Source: Macrosoma leucophasiata (Eukaryota; Arthropoda; Insecta; Lepidoptera; Hedylidae). From it: a stretch of 64,000 bases of DNA. The position numbers and the translations under genes are program-made. The DNA lies in contig JAWQUS010000022.1 of assembly GCA_036365455.1 (NCBI GenBank), positions 2,232,001 through 2,296,000 on the forward strand, written 5' to 3'. Positions 30,801-42,800 of this stretch are shown here, in pieces; the first letter of the stretch is position 1, and every line of letters starts with the position of its first letter. Under the pieces are notes generated by a model, which saw nothing but the letters and a program-made list of their open reading frames with translations, was not told the DNA's origin and ran no database searches.

Positions 30801-33800
30801 CTATTACCAACTATGCTAGTTAGGCAACCGATATAATAGACTTTTCAGTTTATTGAATATCGTAAAGAAGTCGCTTTTACCCTTAATAATTGTTTTATAT
30901 TTTGTACGGAAATTAAAAAAAAAACCTGTGCAATTCGTGTTAGAAGTGAATCCTTCAAAAATGTTCATAACAGACACTGTATAATGCTACCTGTCTCATT
31001 TTCTCCCACGTTAAATCTTATGAATTTATGTGTCTGTCTCTTTTTACTGTTGCTTTTTCGTTTCATCGACTTTGACCATGATCATAGTGGGTGGTAGTGG
31101 TAGGAGAGCCCAAGGGTGCCTTAGGGCACCTGTTTAACATTTTCAGAAAGCCGTCATGGGGTTACCCTGTTCCAAATCATCAGAATTTTGGCTATATTCA
31201 AAATCATCTCAGAATATCTGACACATTCATGATTCGATGGATGACGGGACCTTATAAGCGTTATAAATTGTAGGTAGGGTTTAATTGTAGGCAGCCACGC
31301 AGGCCAAAGTTGACCATCATTGCCGCGCAAACCAATATATCTATACATATAATAAAACAGTAAAATCCGCGTGTCTGTACATTGTATATATTTACGAAAA
31401 ACCAATTGGGGGCGATGTTAAAATAGTATTAGAACACTTTTCAATGATTTTAAAATTTTTTGTCTGTCTGTCCCTTTGTCCAGGCTAATCTCCGAAGACA
31501 CTGGACGGATGCGAATGAAACTTTTTGTGGTGTATAGATACTAAGCCTGGATAACATTTAGGCTACATTTTACTGCGAGAACATCACACATTCCCACGGG
31601 AATCTCTACAAAAAACATACAAATAGTCCGTATCTATCAAACCTTTGACACATTATTTCATTGTGAGGCATTACGAAGTTTGCCGGGTCAGCTAGTAAAA
31701 AATAAAATTTGATTGTTCTAACTAATACTAAAGTCCTAAAAGCGCGCGAGCGAGCGACTGAATGAATGACTGAAGCTCCTTTTATGCAATCTCAAAAACG
31801 GACAGCGAACGGTTCGCCGCGCGGCACGTTCGAGCGCGGCAACAATCAATGGTTTGCCGCGGTTAATTTGTACGTAGCCTTGAAAAAATGAACGCGATCG
31901 AAGCTTCAACCCAAAATTCTGACAATTTGGAAGGGAGATAAGCTCGCGGCTGCTTTTTGAAAAGTTTTAATAGATGCCCTAAATGCGCTCTATATGGGTA
32001 GAGACACTCGAAGTGTGGAACTTGCAATGATTCTTTACGGTATTCATAGAAAACTATATAACTGAAAGTCATGCTACATGGCGCATGCACGGACCAGCTA
32101 TCCAGTGGACATACAAGTACAAAAAACGTACAGTCCCCTATTGCTCATCGACTTCAGGAAAGAGTCTTCCGCTAATTAGAGCGTTTTCTCATTCGCACAC
32201 TACCTATGTGACGTTTGGCCGCAATGCATTTTGGAACACAGTCAAATGGTTGTCCAAATAAATTATTTTTCTTCCCTTTTTTTTAAATTTATAATGGCAT
32301 TGCTCTTACGCGTATTGCCAATGACAAGTAAAACGATATTTAGTATTCGTTTAAAAGCAACGTAAAAGTTAGTAGTTAGTTAGTTACAGTTCAGTCAGTC
32401 AATTATTAATTATGTCAGTCAGTAATTCGAGTAAAGCGATGGCTACTTTACCAGAACATTTACAATGAACTTTTGGAGGCAACCTGAAAGGCCGTGTTTT
32501 AGCACTGTTATTCTATTTCACTATACACGGGCACTGTAATAAACCTATATCAAACAAAATGTCACCAACTTTATTTAATTAAATTCAAAAATACACTAAG
32601 AAAATGAAATAAAATAGAGCAGCACACGCTTCTTTCAAGGTTCCCGTCAAAACTCCTTTCTCTTTCTTATCAAACAAGCGCAAGTTTAAAAAGGATTAAA
32701 TAAAAAGAAAAGAAACATATATTTTGACTTACAGCGAGACACATACAACAGACATAAAACGTGGATAATAGAGAAAAGACAACACAATTTCTAAAATTAA
32801 CACATATACACGTAATATGTGTCTCACGGCTGCCAAAAAGGTGTCCTGTTCAGCAAATGTCAGGTACCTTGTATATGAAGGTACCTGACATTTGCTGATT
32901 TTCAACAGGACCCTTAGAGTGAGTGAACCACGGATGTCAAATTTATAATAGGTATAATTGTACTAATACTTATACATGGTACATAGTGTACATACATCCG
33001 GATATAATACAGATAATAAGCCATTAAAATTAACTAAGTATGTTACTTAATAAAACGATAAATGTAATGCACTTTATTTTTAAAGAAAAAATGGAAAGAA
33101 AAATTTGACTTCAGGCGAGACTCGAACTCGCGACCTACTGGGAATCTAGTCCAGCCGCTCTTCCAATTGAGCTACTGAAGCCCTGCCCGATTTGTCAAAT
33201 CTTTCCTTCACATCTATTGCATTGCTTTATGGTAGCAGCAGCGCCATCTATTACCAACTATGCTAGTTAGGCAACCGATATAATAGACTTTTCAGTTTAT
33301 TGAATATCGTAAAGAAGTCGCTTTTACCCTTAATAATTGTTTTATATTATTTCGCATAAGCACATGCTTGTGAAATATATTTTATTTTTAAAGAAAAAAT
33401 GGAAAGAAAAAAGCACAAGCATGTGTTAATGCGAAATAATATAAAACGATAAATATAATGTAGACAGTACTTACCAAACAACTCAACTTTGCCTTCATCG
33501 GTGCCAAGTTTGTTCTGCGCCTTGCAGGTGAACATGCCGTACTGTCGCTTCTCGATTGTGATCACACGGATCGTCGTGTCTGTAAACTCATCGGCTGTTG
33601 CGAAGTGGGATATTCTGTAAGTAATAAAAACTTTTACTTGTGGTAGAGCAGCGGTGACGGAGCTCGCGGGCGTAGGCACCACCGCATTACCTAATATACT
33701 TGCCGCTAAATGGTAGTGTTCAGCACTACCGTGTTCCGGTCAGGTGGTAATGTACGGCCATGTAATTTCCGGCACAGAGGCATAACACCTTAGGCCTCAG

Positions 33801-36800
33801 GAGTGGTAGCGCATTTTGACCTTGGTCTTAATCCGTTTTACCTTGTACCTTTTTGTAACGTTTATTGTGCAAATCAATGTATGAAACTTGCCATGATTCT
33901 TAAAGTACTTAACTTTAAATTCTAATTTTAATTAACTATCAATATTTGTTTTATTTAAAGAAAAATGGAAAGAAAAATTTGACTTCAGGCGAGACTCGAA
34001 CTCACGGCCTACTGGGAATCTAGTCCAGCCGCTCTTCCAATTGAGCTACTGAAGTCCTGCCCGATTTGTCAAATCTTCTAATCAACTAGCATAGTTGGCA
34101 ATAGATGGCGCTGCTGCTACCATAAAGCAATGCAATAGATGTGAAGGAAAGATTTGACAAATCGGGCAGGACTTCAGTAGCTCAATTGGAAGAGCGGCTG
34201 GACTAGATTCCCAGTAGGCCGCGAGTTCGAGTCTCGCCTGAAGTCAAATTTTTCTTTCCATTTTTCTTTAAATAAAATATATTTCACAAGCATGTGTTAA
34301 TGCGAAATAATATAAAACAATTATTAATATTTGTTTTTGCTTTTACTATGTGTAATGATTATTCACTCTAGGTAATTTGTGATTTCTTGACATGTTGAAA
34401 GTATCTGTAAAGATCTATTCAGAATAAAAATTTTTTTCTCTGTTTCTTACTTACCTATAATGCTGGTTGTTGGACAATTGAACTTCATCCTTAAGCCAGG
34501 TGATGGCGGGAGGTGGGTACGCCTCTACGTGGCATTCTAAATCCATGTCATATTGAAGTGCCTGGAATTTATAAGACGAATAAACATATTTATTAGTTTT
34601 ATTATAAGCGCGCATGGCCTCGCGGCTGGTGTAGATTGGAAGCGATCTACTCGATTAAGCGATGCGGGCGCGGTTGGGTGGGTGTGTGATGGGTGACCGC
34701 TAGTGGCAAATTAAAATGCGCGTTTCTGTGCTTCGGAGGGCACGTTAAGCCGTCGGTCCCGGTTGCTATCGATAGATAGCAGTCGTTAAACCTTGTCGGA
34801 GGCCTTATGGCCGGTTTGAAAACATCCGACAGTGGGTTGGCCACTAACCCGTATCTCCACCAATCCGCATTGGAGCAGCGTGGTGGAGTAAGCTCCAGGG
34901 CTTCCCCCAAAAAGGGGAGAGACTCGTGCCTTGCAGTGGGACGTATATTGGGTTGCCATTATTATTATATATATCAGTAGAATGTCTTACTTCCTTATAT
35001 CTATCCTACAAAGTGATGAGGAAGAGAATAGGAGGCTTTGTCATTCACTGACAGGGTTCAAAAAGCTGAGAAAAACCCGGCTGTAAAAAACTCAGTATTT
35101 GCTCTGATTAAAAATAATGTCTTAAAAATAATTTTACTATTATACGATTGAAACCTAGAGTCTCATGTAGATGTTTATAGGCTATTACTTACCAACAATG
35201 TGAACTGACGCTTGTTTGCCAATTAAAAAAAAAAACTGCCTCGGTAGCCTAGTGGTAGCAGGCCACTACTACTACGCTGAGGTCCTGGGTTCGATTCCCG
35301 GGTAGGGGGTTATTAGAAATAATGGTGTAAAGTCCTTTATCTCTGATTTTATTGGATTTTTCCATTTTCTGGAACTTTCCCAGTACCACCAGTGGTTATG
35401 TGCCCGGAGATCAACAGGCTCGCCACCTGTTACATGGGCCGAAACGTAACCGGCGAATCGTAGGTGTTTGCATGTATGCTTGAATGCATGCATTTACCTC
35501 TGCCTACCCTTCCGGGGATTACAGGCGTGAAGTGACGTTTACGAAGTTACGTAAAAAAAATCCCCGGAATTAAAAAAAAAAAAAAACTTACCTGTCCCAA
35601 TCTAGGTTTAGGCACTGTGACAACCGGGGCGAATTCCACCTCCAAGTTGATATTCCTTCTCGCTCCCTTACCCACCCCGTTTTCGGCCACGCAGTAGTAT
35701 GTGCCGCGGTCTTCCTTGTGTACTGACGAGATCTTCAGTATATTGCCCCTGAAAAAAAAAAAGCTAATATATTCCCAGTAGAAGCGCGCATGGCCCCACG
35801 GCTGGTGTAGATCGGAAGCGATCTACTCGGTTGTTCTATACGGGCGGTTGGGTGTGTGATGGGTGACCGCTAGTGGCAAATTGAAATGCGCGTTTCCGTG
35901 CTTCGGAGGCCGCGTTAAGCCGTCGGTCCCGGTTGCTATCGATAGATAGCAGTTAAACCTTGTCGGAGGCCTTATGGGCGGTTTGAAAACAACCGACAGC
36001 GGGTTGGCCACTAACCTGTATCTCCACCAATCCGCATTGGAGCAGCGTGATGGAGTGAGCTCCAGGTCTCCCCCCAAAAGAGGGGAGAGACTCGTGCCCA
36101 GCAGTGCGACGTATAATGGGTTGCCATTATTATTAAGGAAATACAGCACCGAATAGGGTTACCACCTCTTAGCTGTCTAAATGGTGGTGGAGCTCCAGCA
36201 TAAATAAAAAAAAAACGACGAAGATGATGATGAGCTCGCGAAAACCTAAGAACATACTATGATGCTTTAGGTTTTTTTGTCACGAAAGTAAGAAAGGAGA
36301 TGTTGCGAGCTCGGCTCTGGTTCGTACACGTCCTCAAAAAATGGGTAAATTATAGAAGAATCCGAAAAAAATACAATTAATTTATCCAAGAATATATTTT
36401 AGAGTTACAACCACATTTAATTCAAACGATTTTATCATTTTCAACTATGTTCAACATGGCGGCGATACAGCCGACGCTTGGGATCAATCGATTTGATAGT
36501 ATTTAGAAAATATCACTTTTTTTCTTGAAGTACTATGTAATAAAAAACAATTTAAAAAATGTCAAAAAGACATCGCCCGCCATATTCGCCATTTTGTTTT
36601 TGAGTTGCAATTCTAACTGCAAATAATGTTTTGTAACTGCAAACAAAGCTAAATAAGGGATAATATGCAGTAAAAATCGTTTTAATATTGATTTTTCCTG
36701 TTTAATGATATTGTGTACAATACATGGCCGGAGGTCCATACATTTTTGCAACATCTCCTTTTGCATGGATTTTGACTGAAGTATATAGTTAGTTAAAACG

Positions 36801-39800
36801 TAACGTGTAATACAAACCTGTAGATGGAGCCACCGGTGGGCAAGATGGCGTTGTTCTCGCGACGCCAAGAGATCTTCGGCGGCGGGAAGCCACCAGCGTA
36901 ACACTCCATCTGGGCACCTGCGCAACAAATACGATAGTATTATCCCTACTAATATTATAAATGCGAAAGTAACTCTGTCTGTCTGTTTGTTACCTTTTCA
37001 CGTCCAAACGACTGAACAGATTTGAAAAAAAAATTGGTATATAGATAGACCTGACTTTGAGAAAAAACATAGACTACTTAGTTATTTACATAACTAGCAT
37101 AGTTGGTAATAGATGGCGCTGCTGCTACCATAAAGCAATGCAATAGATGTGAAGGAAAGATTTGACAAATCGGGCAGGACTTCAGTAGCTCAATTGGAAG
37201 AGCGGCTGGACTAGATTCCCAGTAGGCCGCGAGTTCGAGTCTCGCCTGATGTCAAATTTTTCTTTCCATTTTTCTTTAAAAAATAAAATAAAATTTTAAT
37301 TTGTTAATTTGACCTATCACAAGCAAATTATATTATTTCCAAGTGATTAAATAAATTTTTGAGTTATGAGTTTGATTAAGTATAAATACGTTGTAATCAC
37401 ACTATCACACTAATATTATAAATGTGAAAGTTTCTTTGTTTGGATGTTTGTTCGTCAATCACGCCAAAACTACTGAACGGATTTTGATGAAAGGAGATGT
37501 TGCGAGCTCGGCTCTGGTTCGTACGTGTCCTCAAAAATGGGTAAATTAAAGAAGAATCCGAAAAAAATACAATTAATTTATTCAAGAATACATTTTAGAG
37601 TTACAACCACATTTAATTCAAACGATTTTATCATTTTCAACTATGTTAAACATGGCGGCGATACAGCCGACACTTGTCACATATTCGCCATGTTGGTTTT
37701 GAGTTGCAATTCTAACTGCAAATAATGTTTTGTAACTGCAAATAAAGCTAAATAAGTGAAAATATGCAGTAAAAACGTTTTCATACTGATTTTGCCTGTG
37801 TATGATATTGTGTACAATACATGGCCGGAGGTCCATACATTTATGCAACATCTTTGTACAGATAATATTAGCTGACTTAGATTATCGGAAACTTTTTATC
37901 CCGAAAAAATGTTTCTGTGGGATGCCATGGGATGATTTGATGAGTTTCCACAGGTTACGCGAAATTTGACATACACGCGGGCGGAGCCGCGGGCAACAGC
38001 TAGTATTTTGTATTTCGCAATAACACATGCGTGTGAACTTTAGAAATTACCGAAGCACTTCGGTAGCTTAGTGGTAAAGCGGCTGGACTGGTTATCCTGA
38101 AGTCGCAGATTCGATTCATGACCGAAGTAAAATTTTTCTTTCCATTTTTCTTTAATTTCTATAAATACGTTGTTCAAAACAACGAATACTGATACAAAAG
38201 GTGAATTCGGACATAAGATCAGAGACCTCAGTGTGTACATAATAATATTTTTCTTGTTAATAACTTATGTCATACAATTAAGTCCGAAGAAGGTTATCAT
38301 TAGTGGAAATATTTATTTTATCGCAAAAAAATGACAAATGGTTCATATTGTTAGTAAGTGGATACTGCATAATATGAATATCACTTGTACTAGATAGATA
38401 CTAGTACTAGATACTGGGAGTCTGTGCGTGTTATACCGTCTCTACAATGGCGAGTGCTCTGTCGAACTGTTCGACATGGTGCCACCGTCTTTTTTTCTAC
38501 ACCATACTACCCGCCGAAGAGAGAAGTTTCACCCTCAGCGACTGGACGGACACCTGGCAGTGCTCAACGGTGCGGTTTTCTCGTTCGTTTCTGCCCAGAA
38601 CGTGTAAATTGTGGAACGAACTTCCCTCTGAGGTGTTCCCTCGGTGCTACAATATGGGGTTCTTCAAAACTAGCGTCAAAAGAGTCCTTCAGGGCTGGCA
38701 GCGTGTTGGCAACTCCCCTGGTGTTGCAAATGTTCATAGGCGACGGTGACCACTTACCATCAGATGGCCCGTCTGCTTGTCTGTCAACTTATTGACATAA
38801 AAAAAACTATTTATTTTTCGCAATAACACATGCGAGTGAACTTTAGAAATTAAGGAAAAAAAAATTCTTTCAGTTTTTCTTTAATTTCTAAAGTTCACTC
38901 GCATGAATATCACTTGTTTAGACGACTCGGTAGTTTCTATTATTTCTTGATGCCATGAAATGGACAAGCATACAGTTCACATAGATGGTAAGTAATCCCT
39001 ACTTAATAATATAAATGAGAAAGTAACTCTTGCCTGTCTGTCTGTTACCTTTTCACGTCCAAACGACTGAACCGATTTTAATGAAATTTGGTACAGCGAT
39101 AGAGTTGACTTTGAGAAAGAATATATCCTACTTTTAAATGATACGAGTATCAATCCACGCGGGCGAAGCCGCGAACAACAGCTAGTACTGTATAATTTTA
39201 CACTAAAAGAAGTTTAAGTACAGCTACTTACTGTCTCCCTCACTGGCGACCAGAGACCTGGTGGAGTTGTCGGAGATGATCGGAGGCCTTCGCACCTGCA
39301 GCTCCACTTCAGCCGTTATCTTGTTGCTCACCGATATGATCACTTGGCACTGATACCATCCCGCGTCTGTTTCTTGAATGTCTTTTATCTGGAATTAAAT
39401 GTAACTTCACACTACCTGTAATCCCCGAAGGGGTAGGCAGAGGTAAAAGCATGCATTCAAGCATACATTCAAACACCTACGATTAATCGGTTACGCTTTG
39501 GCCCATGTAACAGGTGGCGAGTGTGTTGACATCTCCGGGCACGTCACCGAACGCCGAGATACTGGGATATTTTCAGAAGATAGAAAATGCCGCGCGGCTA
39601 CTTGTTCCCGCGGATAAACGCTAGTGCGTTAGGGCGTCTACTTGCTCCCGCGGCTAAACGCTATTGCGTTAGGGCGGCTACTTGCTCCCGCGGCTAAACG
39701 CTATTGCGTTAGGGCGGCTACTTGCTCCCGCGGCTAAACGCTAGTGCGTTAGGGCGGCTACAATTACGAAATTATTGTACGCACTATACATAACAGGCGG

Positions 39801-42800
39801 TTGCATAATTAATTGTAAAATCGGTAAGCCGCGCGGCTACTTGTTCCCGCGGCTAAACGCTAGTGCGTTAGGGGGGCTACTTGCTCCCGCGGCTAATCGC
39901 TAGTGCGTTAGGGGGGCTACTTGCTCCCGCGGCTAAACGCTAGTGCGTTAGGGCGGCTACTTGTTCCCGCGGCTAAACGCCAGTGCGTTAGGGCGGCTAC
40001 TTGCTCCCGCGGCTAAACGCTAGTGCGTTAGGGCGGCTACTTGCTCCCGCGGCTAAACGCTAGTGCGTTAGGGGGGCTACTTGCTCCCGCGGCTAAACGC
40101 TAGTGCGTTAGGGGGGCTACTTGCTCCCGCGGCTAAACGCTAGTGCGTTAGGGCGGCTACTTGCTCCCGCGGCTAAACGCTAGTGCGTTAGGGCGGCTAC
40201 AGGTCGGGACATCGGGGCGGGTCGGGTTTATATCTGGCTCTATTGGTCTTTTTCTATTTTGTGGAAATTTCTCAGTACATCACCGTTAGTGAGTTAAGGC
40301 CATTACAGTTTTAACAGCCCTCAATTCAATTCAATTCATTTATTTGCTAAACTGGGTACAATTAATGAAGATCTTATAAAATAAAGATAAGTAGCCATCC
40401 AGATTCAACCATTAGGCATGCAAATATCAAGTGAGAAATGTAACAATAAATTTATCTCAAAGAAATAACGTTTTCGTAGGTTTTCGCGAGCTTCATACAT
40501 AGTAGAAATTAAACTTGCGGATTTTCTCGCGTATACAACAGCCATACATACATTAGTCAGCCCGTGACCACGGTAGCTGGAAAGCGACCGAAACGTCGGG
40601 TGTATGAAGAAGTTTGGGAGTGTTGTATACGCGAGAAAATCCGCAAGTTTAATTTCTACAATATCTCAAAGAATTTAAAACTAAAAATTTATGATTAATT
40701 TAATTATGTGGTGATGTCAAGTAGGTACATTAAATATTTATTAAAGCATCAATGAGATAAAAACTCTTAAATTAGGTCAAATTGAGTAAGTGTATGTAAT
40801 GTCAAACAAATTTAAAATTATTAAAACGTTACTTCACGCCTGTAATCCCCGAAGGGGTAGGCAGAGGTAAATGCATGCATTGAAGCATACATGCAAACAC
40901 CCACGATTCGCCGGTTACGTTTTGACCCATGTAACAGGTGGCGAGCCTGTTGCCATCTCCGGGCACATTACCAAACTCCGAGGTACTGGGAAACTTCCAG
41001 AAAATGGAAAAATCCCAATAAAACCAGAGATAAAGGATTTTAAACCGTTATCTCTGATGGTCCCCGACCCGGGAATCGAACCCAGGACCTCCAGCGTAGT
41101 AGTAGTGGCCTGCTACCACTAGGCTACTGGGGCAGTTTAATTATTAGTAAAATTATTAAATTAATAATAAATAAAACAAATACAATATTACAATATTATT
41201 ATGTCAGATCATTATCGATTTACATTCTTGTCATGTCATACAATGTTTCATCTGTTTTCATTAATAAGTTTTGTCTTCCAAATATTCTTTCACACTATAG
41301 TATACCTTCTGAACTAATATTTTATTGAGTCTAATTTTAAGTTCTTGAATGTCATGAACAAAAGTACAAGCCCAAATGGGCCTATACCTGTCGCCTAGAT
41401 GTTTAAATGTGTTACCACTCCTGAGGCCTAAGGTGTTATGCCTCTGTGCCGGAAATTATAGGGACGTACGATTTTACTGCTCATTAAATTAATTGAAGGA
41501 AATCGAAGGAAAGAGAAGCAGAGGGAGACCAAGAAGAAGTTATATAGACCAAGTGAAGGAAAAAGTAAAAGTTGTGTCGTACCAGGATGTCAAGAAGTTG
41601 GCGCAGAATAGAAAACGCTTTGGGTTATTCCACCGACAAGAGCACAGCTCTTAAATATAGAAGAAGAGAAATTAATTAGATTTAAGTTTATATTAATTAG
41701 ATTTAAGTTTATATTCAAAAGAGCTGTACTGAGTTTCTTCAGTGGCGGAGTTCTCAGTATTGACTGCCCTTGGAATTCTGCCAAGTGAATAACCTTTATT
41801 ATGACGACCAAATTCATTCTTTCTCAGTTTCTTTTGAAATGGGGAAATGGAGGAATTTGTAAATAATTGATGCTTTCCATATTATACAAAATTGTTCAGT
41901 GTCTATTTAATTTATTATGTGTTTTTGATTATTATTAGTGGTTATTCACTCTAGGTTAGTTTAAGAAAAAATGACGATGTAAAAGTGCTCTCCAGCAGCC
42001 TAATTATATGAAATAAATGAATAAACTGAATCTAAATAAACTCACGGCTAGAGTGTAAGTAGCCGACGCCGCGTCGAATCTCAGCGAGAATCTCGAGTCT
42101 CGGATGATCAGGCCGGAGTTTGTCGACAGCGGCAGAGACTCCGTTGTCTTCAAACGATCATATTTTACCTGTGGACAAATGTTAATCATTAGAAATTAAT
42201 GAAAAAACGGAATTTAGGATCCGAAGCGATTTTAGGGTCGGTGAACGACATCCATGATAACTAATGAATGATTTGTAAAACCGATATGATTTGTTCATTA
42301 GTTATCAATGACCCTAAAATCGGTTAAAAATCAAAAAGGGAAAGCAAAATTTGATGCATCGGTGTGGGACTTCGGTAGCTTAGTGTTAAAGCGGCTGGAC
42401 TGGTTACCCTGAGGTCGCAGGTTCAATTTCTGCCCGAAGTCAAATTTTTCTTTCCGTTTTTTCTTTAATTTCTAAAGTTCACTCGAATGTGTTATTGCGA
42501 AAAATAAAAAGTACAAATGATAATCATAATATTAATTTCAAAAATCTTCAAGAATTGCAGTACGTAATACTTGAACGGTTCCAAAAGGACATGACGAATC
42601 TATGAGGGTTCCGTTTCCTGCTATTCAACTACTTTAAAACTTACTTACGGAAATTACAGAGACGTACATTACCACCTGACCGGAACACGATAGTGGTGTA
42701 CACTACCATTTTACCATTTAGCGGCAAGTATATTAGGTAATGCAGTGGTGCCTACGCCCGCGAGCTCCTACAGTGTTACTCTACCACCAGTAGACATCTA

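Larger units (their letters stand above)
28208..33347. repeat. Tandem segmental duplication, two 2.45-2.7 kb units
   Basis: Unit A is 28208-30900 and unit B 30901-33347, in direct orientation and almost identical base for base. Both run from TTTGTACGGAAATTAAA to CCCTTAATAATTGTTTTATAT. Unit A is longer mainly because of a 226-bp SINE at 29177-29402. The units contain a GCTGACCCGG repeat, a dispersed repeat, a palindrome and a tRNA-like element. The whole block lies in the Lachesin intron between exon 8 and terminal exon a. Confidence 0.93.

Noticed and set aside
34170..34245. A functional tRNA-Ser(AGA) gene
   Set aside because: The long variable arm is missing, the anticodon stem has a mismatch and the sequence is part of a multi-copy repeat; I keep it only as tRNA-like.
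39597..40203. Regular 40-bp repeats resembling a CRISPR array
   Set aside because: The units are directly adjacent with no variable spacers, the genome is eukaryotic and there are no cas genes.
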